The notes below the pieces were generated by a model. The model was given only the letters and a program-made list of their open reading frames with translations. It was not told the origin of the DNA and did not search any database. A program made the translations under genes and the position numbers. This document shows, piece after piece, positions 46,551 through 58,990 of a stretch of DNA of 64,000 bases. This DNA comes from Macrostomum hystrix (lineage: Eukaryota > Platyhelminthes > Macrostomidae): NCBI GenBank assembly GCA_950097015.1, contig CATNEN010000029.1, positions 7,727,501 to 7,791,500 of the forward strand, given 5' to 3'. Positions within the stretch are counted from its first letter, which is position 1. Every line of letters begins with the position of its first letter.

Positions 46551-46660
46551 TTAGCGGTCATCGGTTCGTTTCTCTCTAATAGTTCATCGAATAATTTCAA
46601 ACTACGTTAGAAATTCCGTTAATTTCAGTTCGGTAAAACTATTTTATATTTTTGTTCTTT

Positions 46661-46666
46661 ATTAAA
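46661..46666 (+). terminator. variant poly(A) signal ATTAAA after Par-3
   Basis: ATTAAA lies 111 bp after the TAG stop at 46548-46550. A common variant hexamer; its use is inferred. Confidence 0.45.
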
Positions 46667-47639
46667 AGTTTTCCTAGAAACAGCCAGCGGGTCAGTCCAT
46701 GGACGCGATTATTTCTCATGGACAAAAATGGTCTAACCATGGGGCGGGTCATTTATTAGAAAATGTCATTTGCAGCTTCGATGCTAACGAATCTATAGAT
46801 GTATATTTTAGTCTAATTTTCTTGTTGCTTTTCGTGAACAAAGAAGACCACCTGTATCGCCTGTGATCCGCATTGCTAACCGTGGCCTCAAACCATTGCT
46901 TTGCAGCATGTTCATATATTATTCTCTCATAAGCATATAGTATTGTTTTATTTATTGATAGAATCTGAAGATCAGGCACTTGTTTCCTGTACTTTTTGTC
47001 TAGAATAATGCCTGCCTGATTGCTTTGAATATGCTTTTTACGCAGCATTTTTGCCAGTAGAAAAGTAAGCTAAATATTTTGTCAAGTCGAGCTGTATCTA
47101 GTCGTTTTGAAAGCGTGCGAATTTTGTTTAAATTCTGTTATTTTCTTTTTTTAGCCTATCTGGAGATACTCATTTTAGTGAACGCGACCCAGACTCAAGT
47201 CGATTGCTTATTTTCAATTAGAGACTTAATTTTCACTTTTACATTTTACATGTTTACCTTTATTGTTAACTGAAAACAATCACAAGCTAATATTACGTCA
47301 ATTTTTTTCTCAAGTTTTAACTGACAGTTTCACAGATCCGTGCGTGTTTGTGTTTCGAATAACTAAACTCGTGTTATAGTCCACTGTCGCCAGTGTTTAA
47401 AGCGAATTATTCTAAATGTTATTTATAGCATTATTTTGTGAATAATTTAATTTCTACTGTTGTTTAAAGTGATATTAAACTGAAAATTTATTGCTTTCTA
47501 TTTTTAAACTTACTTTTTCCTTTTCAACTAAAAAACTCTTGTAGTTTTCTTTTAAAGATTTAGCGGAATTTCGGTTCTTTTTTACTACTCATCAAGAATA
47601 CTCAGCAGTAGTATAGTTTCGATAAAAAGAAAAAAATTA

Positions 47640-47785
47640 TCTAGTCTAGTTGGGTGAGATGTACATCCAAAAGCTGTATACATCTTGCTTAATAAGGACA
47701 CGAATTGTTTTCCCTGGGCTGAGATGCGAACTCTCGACCTCCGGGTCAGAAGTCCCGAACTCTTACAATTGGGCATTAAGCACCA
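47640..47785 (-). mobile_element. SINE family 2-like copy
   Basis: Minus strand starts with a tRNA-like head: CAATTGTAAGAGTTCGGGAC and box B GGTCGAGAGTTCGCATCTC. The body differs from the other family 2 copies, so it may be a related third family. Confidence 0.5.
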
Positions 47786-48179
47786 TTTTAGTATAGGTTA
47801 TTAGTACCTGCGCATTTATTCATTGATGAACGGGCGAATGGGGTCGTCGTTCGTGACACTGAATCACTTATTTAATAATTATTTAAAGCTATAATTATTT
47901 CTCTCCGGTTTTATCTGAAACTGGCTCAGCAAGAAATAAGTATGTACACTCAGATCTGAGCACAATGGCCGCCTACTGCAATTGTATGGCTGATATCAGC
48001 TGGCTGTGTGTGTGCTTGCTGCTGTGAGGGGGTGGGTGCGGACTTGTTCAAGGGTTTCTAGGAAACACGCGGAGTAGGGCAGTTGGCTGGATCGGAGCGA
48101 TTACCGACAAGAAAGTAAATAAAATCGATCTGTTTGATCGGCTGACACCTCGGCTGGGAAAAAATTGATTTACTATAAT

Positions 48180-48605
48180 CTATTGATTGCAATTGCAAGA
48201 AAATTGAATTGTATTGATTTATTGATAGCAAAATACAGTAAAACTTAATTGATTGATTGATTGACAGCTAGACAATCAGCTAGACAATGTTTGTATGATT
48301 TCAAGACAAATTAATTACTTACACTTTTTTGACAGCAGTACATGGAAAATTTAACTGATTGATTGATTGATTGATTGCAAAATGCAGCACAATTCGATTG
48401 ATTGATTGACAGACAGGTTCAACAGAGGTCTATTAAGTAATTGCAATACTCCATAGAACACGATTGATTTGATTGATTGGCAGCAGGATACTCGTACAAG
48501 AGAATTTGATTGATTGATTGGCAGCAGGATACTCGTACAAGAGAATTTGATTGATTGATTGGCAGCAGGATACTCGTACAAGAGAATTTTATTGATTGAT
48601 TGAGC
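48180..48605. repeat. GATT-rich simple repeats and a 37-bp triplicate
   Basis: Runs of GATTGATTGATTG separated by unique words. Three near-identical units GATTGATTGGCAGCAGGATA plus CTCGTACAAGAGAATTT lie at 48470-48590. Confidence 0.85.
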
Positions 48606-49076
48606 CAGCGTGGATGTGAATTATGCGGTTACAATAGCTATCATGAACTTGATAAAGAAGATTCAGAAGTCGCAGTTGAAGTGAGAGAGAGAGAGAGGAA
48701 GGGAGAGTGGCCGTGAGTGGTGAGTTTGGCCGACATGAGGTGTTAACGCTGCCGGGTCCCAGACGAGGGTAGGCAGAACTATAGCGGACGGCTTTTAAGC
48801 TGAGTGTATTTGCATTTAGAAGGGGATCTAAATCCCCAGCGCTCGATCCCTCTCCCCTTGCCCCCCCCCATAGCAGTGGCCTGCTTGCTCTGTGTGTGGC
48901 ACAGCTTGTACTCGTGCTGCGCCCCCTGCCTCCCCCATATTAAGCTCTCGTGTCGTGTCGTGTCGTGTCGTGTTGTCGCAAGCTGTTTCTCATTCTTTGT
49001 CCAGCAGCCGTCGAATCCTAGATTATATTAATAAAAAAATAGTTTTTTTTCTTAGCCGTACAATTAATTGTTCACC

Positions 49077-49078
<2 letters not shown>

Positions 49079-49121
<43 letters not shown>
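49079..49121. repeat. CAG/AGC trinucleotide run
   Basis: About 14 uninterrupted AGC triplets; a shorter run lies at 49415-49437 and a CACACACT-rich run at 49272-49345. Confidence 0.9.
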
Positions 49122-49122
<1 letters not shown>

Positions 49123-49965
49123 TGGAGTCTCCGCCAAGCAGCCGACTATGATGACAGAGAAGCAACTGCTGGCCCAGGTAATTCGATTCGATTCAAACTG
49201 CTGGTGCTTCTTTACTGTTAGCTGTCTCTGAGACAAATTTCTATATAGATATCAACTATCAACGCTGTATAGAACACACACACTCACACACACTCACACA
49301 CACACACACACTCACACACACTCACACACTCTCACACACACACACAAATTTCCCGTTGATAGTTCAGGAAGCCACTCGTGATGTTTGAGTTTGATTTTTC
49401 ACTGTCCTGCTGAAGCAGCAGCAGCAGCAGCAGCAGGACAAACCATGCCATGCAAAGTTGGAGGCTAAATCTCTGTTTAATATTTGAATTGTGAAGCCTC
49501 AAACTGTAAGGAGAGCAATTGTAAGCGAGAGCTGAAAAAACAGTTAGAAAAAATGTGACCTATCCCACACAGTTTAGAAGAGACAAACAGCTCAAAGACG
49601 TTGACAAGTTAGTACAATAATTTCATTTAGATTGGCACTGCGTGAGCAGAATTTTCTCGTGACCACTGGGGGTCGTCTTCTTGTGACTGTCAGTCTCAAG
49701 GCGGGCTGAAATTATGAATTTGGAGGGAGGCGAGGCACTATTTTCAGACGACTAGTAAGTGGCCAACCTAAGCCGATGTCACTCTGGTACTCCTTGAAAA
49801 GCCCGGCCCTGGCACCCCACAATGTTTCGCCCTAAACGGTGCACTTTGAAGCCGCAGGCAACATCACCGAGTGCTGCAGTTGCTAGTCATAGCGGTGCAG
49901 TGCAATAATTGCTTGGCCGGAGAGTAAATGAGAGAGGGGGAGCGAGAGAGACGGAGCGGGGCAGC

Positions 49966-49975
49966 TATAAATAGG
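49966..49975 (+). promoter_or_regulatory. TATA box of the membrane-protein gene
   Basis: GCTATAAATAGGAGG, a canonical TATA element, stands about 133 bp before the ATG at 50099. A GA-rich stretch (49930-49960) precedes it. Initiation would be expected near 49995-50000, leaving a 5' leader of about 100 nt. Confidence 0.7.
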
Positions 49976-50098
49976 AGGCCGCACTTACAAACTTGAGCTC
50001 TTCCTACAAAGCGTTCTCAACGCAACGAAAATAGTGCTCAGAACCGCGATTAATTTCAATTTAATCCGCACAAGCAGCGGACCAAGTCGCAGGCCCTA

Positions 50099-50909
50099 AT
50101 GCAGAGCTCAATGTGGTCCAGCGCCTCTGGCCGCGGCGGCGGCGGTGCTAGCAGCGGCGGCAATGTCGGCGGCGGCGGTCGTCGTCAATCTCACGTCGGC
50201 GCGTCCTCGGCGGCCGCGGCTTCTAGCTCCGGATCCAACGCTGGTGGCTCCTCAGCCGGCGGAGGAGGAGGCGGCGGCGGCGGCTTCCGGTTTCCGCACA
50301 GCGAGCACAGCCGCGAGCGTCACCGAGCCGAGAACCTGTCCGCCTCCAAGTCGCTTCTTGGTGGCTCCGGCGAGTGCGGTCCGGCCGACTTGCCCGAGCT
50401 CGCGAGTCACCTAGCTGCCGGCTGCCCTCGACTGCGGGTTCTCAGGCTGGCCGAGCTGCCACCGCAGTCCACTTCGACATCGTCGTCTGGCGCCGGCCGG
50501 ACAATGACGCCGCCGTCGTTTCTGCTGACGCTGCCAGACGATGTCCGAGGAGAGGCCGCCGCATTAGCTGACGATGACGCCGACGATGAGGACGGCGATG
50601 ACGACGATGAACTTCGGCAGCTTCAGCGATTGCGTCAGCAGCGGCAGCGCATCGAGGCTTCAATTCGCTCCTTGGCCGCCTCCGTGGCCTCTTCAACCCA
50701 GCAGCAGCTGGCGGCCTGTGTAGAAGCCGCTGGCGTGCCGGAGCTGCACGTGGACTCGCGACTGTCGCCAGACTCTCCCGAGGAGCAGCGCAAAATCCGG
50801 CAGAAGAAGCTGAGGCGCAGAGCTCTGGTTGGCGTCTACCTGTCCGTGGTGCTTCTAGCAGTGATGGCAGTTGTGTTTCTGGCAGCCAAGGGCGTCTTTT
50901 ACACTGCAG
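50099..50909 (+). CDS. putative single-pass membrane protein, exon 1
   Basis: Not recognised. ATG at 50099 follows a TATA box at normal spacing. The exon codes for 270 residues plus one base, then a GTTTGT donor (phase 1). Residues 1-65 are Gly/Ser-rich; near 100-125 is DLPELASHLAAGCPRLRVL, which looks like a single leucine-rich segment; 150-190 is acidic (DDDADDEDGDDDD) and followed by a Gln/Arg-rich helix. A basic stop-transfer-like stretch KIRQKKLRRR precedes one hydrophobic helix at about 242-264 (ALVGVYLSVVLLAVMAVVFL). With no signal peptide and positive charges before the helix, a type II orientation with a cytosolic N-terminus is likely (inference). The extracellular part would come from later exons, of which only a weak candidate is seen. 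Confidence 0.65.
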
Positions 50910-50999
50910 GTTTGTCAGCCACATGCGTGCGTCCGGGCCGATATAGCCAGCACCGACCTCACCTGATCACAATGCGCATTTATTGAACCACCTCACTCC

Positions 51000-51762
51000 A
51001 CACCCAACTAACCACCTCACTCCACAACGAACTAACCACCTCACTCCACATCCAACTGACTTCCCCACTCCACGCCCAACTGACTTCCCACTCCACGCCC
51101 AACTAACTACCTCACTCCACGCCTAACTGACTTCCTCACTCTAAACCTAACTACCTTACTCTACTACTAACTGACTACCTTGCTCCACACCCAACTACCT
51201 CACTCCACACCTAACTACCTCACTCCACACCCAATCAACTCACTCCACACCTAACCACCTCACTCCAAACCACCTCACTTCACACATAACTACCTCACTC
51301 CACACCCAACTAACTACCTCACTCCACACCTTACTAACCACCTCACTCGACACCCAACTAAGCACCTCACTCCACACCCAACTAACTACCTCACTCCACA
51401 CCTTACTAACCACCTCACTCGACACCCAACTAAGCACCTCACTCCACACCCAAAAAACACCTCACTCCACACCTTACTAACCACCTCACTCGACACCCAA
51501 CTAAGCACCTCACTCCACACCCAAAAAACACCTAACTCCACACCCAACGACCTCAATCCACACCCAAACTAACCACCTAACTCCACACCCAACTACCTCA
51601 CTCCACACCCAACTAGCCACCTCAATACACACCCAAAAAACCACCCCACTCGTCACCCAAAAAACCGCCTCACTCCACACCTAACTAACCTCCACTCTCC
51701 AAACCATACTAACCTCCACACTCCAAACCTTACTAACCATCTTATTCCACAGCTACCTACTC
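51000..51762. repeat. degenerate about 24-bp array
   Basis: About 30 imperfect units of ACCTCACTCCACACCCAACT with frequent length changes. It starts about 90 bp after the exon 1 donor of the membrane-protein gene. Confidence 0.9.
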
Positions 51763-51819
51763 AGGTCAGTCCACGCTGATGATTCCTCATCACAATATCA
51801 CAAGCATAAGTTTTCACAG

Positions 51820-52019
51820 TGGCGCACTCGAAGCAGTCGCTAGCATTTCGATTCCCGGAGCTCCCAAAGCCAGCAACGAGAGCAATTTTCCGCTGGCATT
51901 GCTTCTTAATGAATAATTCACGGTTACAGAGAATCGCTGCCTGGGTTTCCTCATCAACTCGATCCCCAACCAATGTCCTCTGTTCTAAAAATGCAACTCG
52001 TGGACACATAGATTTGTAA
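51820..52019 (+). CDS. candidate exon 2 of the membrane-protein gene
   Basis: The acceptor TTTTCACAG at 51811-51819 opens a frame that matches the phase 1 end of the previous exon and gives about 66 residues to a TAA, with two N-glycosylation sequons (NNS, KNAT). However, the minus strand of the same segment has a slightly longer Cys-containing frame (52054-51761). Either or neither may be real. Confidence 0.28.
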
Positions 52020-52329
52020 TTTGATACTCGAGCAAAAAGCAGTATATGGAGCAATACAATCGTTGGCTATTATGCACATTTACTATATTAGTTCGTGATC
52101 GTGACGCAGCATTTTGAAAGACTGTTTATCACAAGCCTCATTTCAGTATTCTGATCAAATCAAGCTAGTCTTTAATTAAGCCGAACTCTTTAACGCAGAT
52201 AATTAGCAAGATTATTAATCGCTCGACAGCTGGGTAACTCGCAGGTGAGCTTGAGCACGCGATTTCAAGCTAACCAGCATGCGAATCGGTTAACAAATTT
52301 AATGCGGAAAGCTAGATTCATAGTCTGAA

Positions 52330-55300
52330 CACTCTACCTGTAGTATTATAAATTGCACACAGAAAACAGGTAGACACACAATCCAGAACAGTCGGGACTC
52401 TAGAGTCTAACAGGTAGCACAGAATGTAGAACAGTCAGGACTCTAGAGTCTAACAGGTAGCACAGAATGTAGAACAGTCAGGACTCTAGAATCTAACAGG
52501 TAGCACAGAATGTAGAACAGTCAGGACTCTAGAATCTAACAGGTAGCACAGAATGTAGAACAGTCAGGACTCTAGAATCTAACAGGTAGCACAGAATGTA
52601 GAACAGTCAGGACTCTAGAATCTAACAGGTAGCACAGAATGAAGAACAGTAAGGACTCTAGAATCTAACAGGTAGCACAGAATGAAGAACAGTCAGGACT
52701 CTAGAGTCTAACAAGTAGCAAAGAATGTAGAACAGTCGGGACTCTAGAGTCTAACAGGTAGCACAGAATGTAGAACAGTCAGGACTCTAGAGTCTAACAG
52801 GTAGCACAGAATGAAGAACAGTCAGGACTCTAGAATCTAACAGGTAGCACAGAATGTAGAACAGTCAGGACTCTAGAATCTAACAGGTAGCACAGAATGT
52901 AGAACAGTCAGGACTCTAGAATCTAACAGGTAGCACAGAATGTAGAACAGTCAGGACTCTAGAATCTAACAGGTAGCACAGAATGTAGAACAGTCAGGAC
53001 TCTAGAATCTAACAGGTAGCACAGAATGTAGAACAGTCGGGACTCTAGAGTCTAACAGGTAGCACAGAATGTAGAACAGTCGGGACTCTAGAGTCTAACA
53101 GGTAGCACAGAATGTAGAACAGTCAGGACTCTAGAGTCTAACAGGTAGCACAGAATGTAGAACAGTCGGGACTCTAGAGTCTAACAGGTAGCACAGAATG
53201 TAGAACAGTCGGGACTCTAGAGTCTAACAGGTAGCACAGAATGTAGAACAGTCAGGACTCTAGAGTCTAACAGGTAGCACAGAATGTAGAACAGTCAGGA
53301 CTCTAGATCTAACAGGTAGCACAGAATGTAGAACAGTCAGGACTCTAGAGTCTAACAGGTAGCACAGAATGTAGAACAGTCAGGACTCTAGAATCTAACA
53401 GGTAGCACAGAATGTAGAACAGTCAGGACTCTAGAGTCTAACAGGTAGCACAGAATGTAGAACAGTCAGGACTCTAGAGTCTAACAGGTAGCACAGAATG
53501 TAGAACAGTCAGGACTCTAGAATCTAACAGGTAGCACAGAATGTAGAACAGTCAGGACTCTAGAATCTAACAGGTAGCACAGAATGAAGAACAGTAAGGA
53601 CTCTAGAATCTAACAGGTAGCACAGAATGTAGAACAGTCAGGACTCTAGAGTCTAACAAGTAGCACAGAATGTAGAACAGTCGGGACTCTAGAGTCTAAC
53701 AGGTAGCACAGAATGTAGAACAGTCAGGACTCTAGAGTCTAACAGGTAGCACAGAATGTAGAACAGTCAGGACTCTAGAGTCTAACAGGTAGCACAGAAT
53801 GTAGAACAGTCGGGACTCTAGAATCTAACAGGTAGCACAGAATGTAGAACAGTCGGGACTCTAGAATCTAACAGGTAGCACAGAATGTAGAACAGTCAGG
53901 ACTCTAGAGTCTAACAGGTAGCACAGAATGTAGAACAGTCAGGACTCTAGAGTCTAACAGGTAGCACACAATCTAGAACAGTCAGGACTCTAGAGTCTAA
54001 CAGGTAGCACAGAATGTAGAACAGTCAGGACTCTAGAGTCTAACAGGTAGCACAGAATGTAGAACAGTCAGGACTCTAGAGTCTAACAGGTAGCACAGAA
54101 TGTAGAACAGTCAGGACTCTAGAGTCTAACAGGTAGCACAGAATGTAGAACAGTCGGGACTCTAGAATCTAACAGGTAGCACAGAATGTAGAACAGTCGG
54201 GACTCTAGAATCTAACAGGTAGCACAGAATGTAGAACAGTCAGGACTCTAGAGTCTAACAGGTAGCACAGAATGTAGAACAGTCAGGACTCTAGAGTCTA
54301 ACAGGTAGCACACAATCTAGAACAGTCAGGACTCTAGAGTCTAACAGGTAGCACAGAATGTAGAACAGTCAGGACTCTAGAGTCTAACAGGTAGCACAGA
54401 ATGTAGAACAGTCAGGACTCTAGAGTCTAACAGGTAGCACAGAATGTAGAACAGTCAGGACTCTAGAGTCTAACAGGTAGCACAGAATGTAGAACAGTCG
54501 GGACTCTAGAATCTAACAGGTAGCACAGAATGTAGAACAGTCAGGACTCTAGAGTCTAACAGGTAGCACACAATCTAGAACAGTCAGGACTCTAGAGTCT
54601 AACAGGTAGCACACAATCTAGAACAGTCAGGACTCTAGAGTCTAACAGGTAGCACAGAATGTAGAACAGTCAGGACTCTAGAGTCTAACAGGTAGCACAG
54701 AATGTAGAACAGTCAGGACTCTAGAGTCTAACAGGTAGCACAGAATGTAGAACAGTCAGGACTCTAGAGTCTAACAGGTAGCACAGAATGTAGAACAGTC
54801 AGGACTCTAGAGTCTAACAGGTAGCACAGAATGTAGAACAGTCGGGACTCTAGAATCTAACAGGTAGCACAGAATGTAGAACAGTCAGGACTCTAGAGTC
54901 TAACAGGTAGCACACAATCTAGAACAGTCAGGACTCTAGAGTCTAACAGGTAGCACAGAATGTAGAACAGTCAGGACTCTAGAGTCTAACAGGTAGCACA
55001 GAATGTAAAACAGTCGGGACTCTAGAGTCTAACAGGTAGCACACAATCTAGAACAGTCGGGACTCTAGAGTCCAACAGGTAGCACAGAATGTAGAACAGT
55101 CGGGACTCTTAGAATCTAACAGGTAGCACAGAATGTAGAACAGTCAGGACTCTAGAGTCTAACAGGTAGCACACAATCTAGAACAGTCAGGACTCTAGAG
55201 TCTAACAGGTAGCACACAATCTAGAACAGTCAGGACTCTAGAGTCTAACAGGTAGCACAGAATGTAGAACAGTCAGGACTCTAGAGTCTAACAGGTAGCA

Positions 55301-55447
55301 CAGAATGTAGAACAGTCAGGACTCTAGAGTCTAACAGGTAGCACACAATCTAGAACAGTCAGGACTCTAGAGTCTAACAGGTAGCACAGAATGTAGAACA
55401 GTCAGGACTCTAGAGTCTAACAGGTAGCACAGAATATAGAACAGTCT
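52330..55447. repeat. 43-bp satellite, about 72 copies
   Basis: Units with GAATGTAGAACAGTCAGGAC, then TCTAGAGTCTAACAGGTAGC and ACA. Many units contain the perfect 12-bp palindrome GACTCTAGAGTC; others have the AATC variant that breaks it. Variants (tcggg/tcagg, acacaatct/acagaatgt) occur in blocks that themselves repeat. The longest array in the window. Confidence 0.97.
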
Positions 55448-55608
55448 GTAAAGAGTCTAACAGCAGTCTAACCAAGGCTTCGCGAATCATAACAGTTTGC
55501 TGTTGCTGTTGCTCGTTTCGATACGAACAGATCCTAACAGTGCTCGTCTTTTTGACGATGGGGTTGGAAAGCACAACAAATACAACAATTTGTGTTTTGA
55601 AATTAATT

Positions 55609-56205
55609 ATACCTTTTTACGTTCTATTTGATAAAACTGCAACCAATTTGGCCACGGCTCAGCCTGACGCAGCCGCAGCAATTTTCCATAGACAGCCGCT
55701 GCTAGCAGCAACCAATTTGGTAAAAACTGCGAGCTATTTTGCCAGCTTGAAGATATCATTCTTATCATTCTTATCATCACTCTGATGGCGAATCGTGGGC
55801 CGTACCAAAAGATAAGTGAGCTGGATCGAGAGCGAATCATGAGAGCGTACAGGAATGGCGACGACTGGAGAGAGCTTGGCAGAATGATGGTCGGCTGCCA
55901 TCAGTGCCACTTCATTCATTCTTATTGTTATGAATTCGTGTTCTGACTTTTGACTGAGGACATATTGTTATCATTCTTTATCGTTATTGTTATGCTATCG
56001 CTCCCTATTTCGCTACTGCTGTTGACAGGGCAGGTCAAATACAGCAGTGAGCTGCTATCTTCAAGCTGGCAAAATAGCTCGCTGTTTTTACCAAATTGGT
56101 TGCTGCTAGCGGCGGCTGTCTATGGAAAATTGCTGCGGCTGCGTCAGGCTGAGCCGTGGCCAAATTGGTTGCAGTTTTATCAAATAGAACGTAAAAAGGT
56201 ATATT
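55609..56205. mobile_element. foldback (long inverted repeat) element
   Basis: Arms of about 145 bp at 55609-55755 and 56057-56203 are reverse complements with only a few differences. Outer ends are TATACCTTTTTACGTTC and GAACGTAAAAAGGTATA, consistent with a TA target duplication. About 300 bp of unrelated DNA lies between, without a transposase. The arms contain AACCAATTTGG twice each. Likely a non-autonomous DNA transposon. Confidence 0.8.
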
Positions 56206-56218
56206 AGTCAATAATAGG

Positions 56219-56333
56219 GGGTTTGTGGCAGAGCGGTCTAACAAGTTTGCCTCTCGCACCAAGGTCCCTGAGCTAGCTGTGGGAATAGTGTCACCAAATG
56301 ATGTGCCATTGCGCGCAGCCCTCCTGCAGTTAT
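56219..56333 (+). mobile_element. SINE family 1 copy, large internal deletion
   Basis: tRNA-like head (GTGGCAGAGCGGTCTAACAA ... GGTCCCTGAGCT) joined directly to the 3' end (GTGTCACCAAATGATGTGCC ... GCCCTCCTGCA). It stands immediately beside the foldback element. Confidence 0.75.
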
Positions 56334-56790
56334 TATTACTCGTATTATAGTCAATAAAAATCAGAGCGGAGCGAGTGTGATCTCTGATAAAAGAACACGA
56401 AATTCTATTCTTTGCAGAAGTGTCGGGCAAGGAACATCATCACGACTGAAGCAAGCTGAAGCACCTCTCAGAAACAAATAGGACAATCAAAGCACTTTTG
56501 AAAAAAGTGCTTTTTAAAGATTATCTAAGTGCATTTACCTATCTATGATCCAATAATTATAACAGATGTAATACTAATGCCCAGAGCCGCGACTATTTTC
56601 CTTATTTCTTTCTGTGAAGCACTACACAGTAAAATTGCTATGCACGAGTTGTTGTGCCTACTTTTGTGTTAGCAAACAATTTTCTTAGCGAAAAAACAAG
56701 CTAAACATATCCTATGCTTTTGTACTTTCCTTTAATCATTGATTTAAAGATTACCGGTTCGACTCTCGGATTCCTTCGATTCGGTTGATT
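56334..56790. other. unique spacer, no gene seen
   Basis: No supported exon or repeat. Confidence 0.5.
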
Positions 56791-56794
56791 CAAA

Positions 56795-57477
56795 GTAAAG
56801 TGAGAGAAGGGTTAGAGAAGGGAAGAGTAGGGTCAGAGAAGGGAGAGTAGGGTCAGAGAAGGGGAGAGTAGGGTCAGAGAAGGGGAGAGAAGGGTCAGAG
56901 AAAGGAAGAGTAGGGTCAGAGAAGGGGAGAGAAGGGTCAGAGAAGGGGAGAGTAGGGTCAGAGAAGGGAAGAGTAGGGTCAGAGAAGGGAAGAGTAGGGT
57001 CAGAGAAGGGAGAGTAGGGTCAGAGAAGGGAAGGGTAGGGTCAGAGAAGGGAGAGTAGGGTCAGAGAAGAGAGAGTAGGGTCAGAGAAGGGAAGAGTAGG
57101 GTCAGAGAAGGGGAGAGTAGGGTCAGATTAGGGGGAGAGAAGGGTCAAAGAAGGGGAGAGTAGGGTCAGAGAAGGGAAGAGTAGGGTCAGAGAAGGGGAG
57201 AGTAGGGTCAGAGAAGGGGGAGAGTAGGGTCAGAGAAGGGGAGAGAAGGGTCAGAGAAAGGAAGAGTAGGGTCAGAGAAGGGGAGAGAAGGGTCAGAGAA
57301 GGGGAGAGTAGGGTCAGAGAAGGGAAGAGTAGGGTCAGAGAAGGGAAGAGTAGGGTCAGAGAAGGGAGAGTAGGGTCAGAGAAGGGTCAGAGAAGGGTCA
57401 GTGAAGGGGATAGTAGGGTCAGAGAAGGGAGAGTAGGGTCAGAGAAGGGAGAGTAGGGTCAGAGAAGGGGGAGTAGG
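56795..57477. repeat. purine-rich 18-20-bp array, about 36 copies
   Basis: Units of GTCAGAGAAGGGGAGAGTAG with one to three extra G. The plus strand is almost all purine. A block (56830-57020) recurs near 57190-57370. It lies downstream of the minus-strand ankyrin gene. Confidence 0.95.
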
Positions 57478-57769
57478 TCATTTTAAAATTGGCCTGCATT
57501 AAAAAAGTCAAGACAGAAACTATTTATATATCGAAAGTTTTCTGGTCATTTGGTCAGCAATATTAATGCCTAAATAAGCCGCCAGGCTAACACTTGTGTA
57601 TATTTAAAAGTGCGAAAAATCAAGAGGCTTTGAGACTGAAGAACTAAAATACCGATAATGCTGCGATCGAAAATTGAAATTAAAAATGCGGAGATAAGGA
57701 TCTGTGCGAAATCTGAGTCCGTGAATCCGCAAGCAGCAGCGAATTTCAATTGAATCTCAAGAAGAACAG

Positions 57770-58958
57770 TCAGCCGACGACGGGCCAATGGGCCAATATC
57801 GGGGCGGTCACTTTACAGGTACTGTCGGCAATTGGCACCGACTCTGACTCGCTGTCGATGTCAATGTTGTCCCGCGGCTCTGAAGTCCCGGATTTGATCA
57901 GCCGCAGAGCACCGGGTCGCGGCAGAGCTTGCAGCTGGTCGACCGAGTCGGCGACACTGGTGACAGTCGCTGGCCGGCCGGGGAAGGCCGTCACCACTCC
58001 GTTGGTGTCGCGGCAGAGTCGGCGTACTGGGAAACCGCCTGCCTGGTCGCTCCAACTGAGCCCGACGTTTGGAGGCGGCTGATGCTGCGGAGGCAGCGAC
58101 ACCGGCGGCGTCATTGGAGGGGTCAAATCAGGAGGCGCATCAGAGCGACAGCGAAATCCGTCCAGCAGAAACCGTACGACTCGAATTTCTGGCGGCGCAC
58201 AGGGCAGAATTGGGAAAGCCGCCTTCGGCCGACGCTGCCGCTTGTCATTTCCAGCGCCAGCGTCGGCACCAACACGACCGGCTTCGTCAACGCCATCACA
58301 GACGTCGGTCAAATAAAGATCGATGCTTACGTTGCCCATGTTCGACGAAGCCTGCTTTGCTGTGGCTGTCGATAACAACTGACGCTGAAGGCCGAGGCCG
58401 CTGTAGCCAACCCTACGACTGAGCCGGCCAACCGCGTGCGTATGCTCCAGGCTGCTTTGCGGCGCCACGTAGAGGGCCCGCTGTGCGGGAGATGCCCGGA
58501 GCACCAGCAGGAAGGGGCAGGTCAGGCTAGCCACGGGCAGCCGGGTCGGCCGCTTTCGACCTAACCTGGGTGAGTGATCGCACAGGACAAACACCTGGGC
58601 GTACTTCAGGTGGATCAGGTCGGACAGCTGGCCGCAGCCGGGATGCCTGGCAACATAGCCTTCAATGGACACAGAGTTGCTGACTAGCAGGTTGGCGCCC
58701 GTGGTGGCCTCAAGGCCCGTGAGCAGCGAGCCGGCTGCCTGCCAGCAGCAGATTTGGCTGGCCTTGACAGCAGCGGCGGTTCCGCTGGCTGCGGCATCAA
58801 TGTGGCTAGCAAGAAGCTGCCGCGCCTCCGAGCGCCATTTGGCTAATAGTTCGGGCGGGTGACAGCCGCCGGTGGCACGCGGGCAGGTCAGATGGCGATT
58901 CGGGTCGACTTCGAATGGAGTGAGAATGCGCCGACGCTTGCTGGGCTGCTGCTGCCGC

Positions 58959-58990
<32 letters not shown>

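Larger units (their letters stand above)
46667..49965. other. intergenic DNA between Par-3 and the membrane-protein gene
   Basis: AT-rich from 46.7 to 47.6 kb, then a SINE-like copy (47640-47785), GATT-rich repeats (48180-48605), a TCGTG run near 48956-48975, CAG runs and a CA-rich run. No exon recognised. Confidence 0.55.

Noticed and set aside
51761-52054. Minus-strand 97-residue Cys-containing frame
   Set aside because: Could be an exon of an unknown gene, but no domain recognised, and the plus strand has a phase-matched alternative.
52330-55447. CRISPR-like array
   Set aside because: Regular repeats but no unique spacers: the whole 43-bp unit repeats. The window is eukaryotic.
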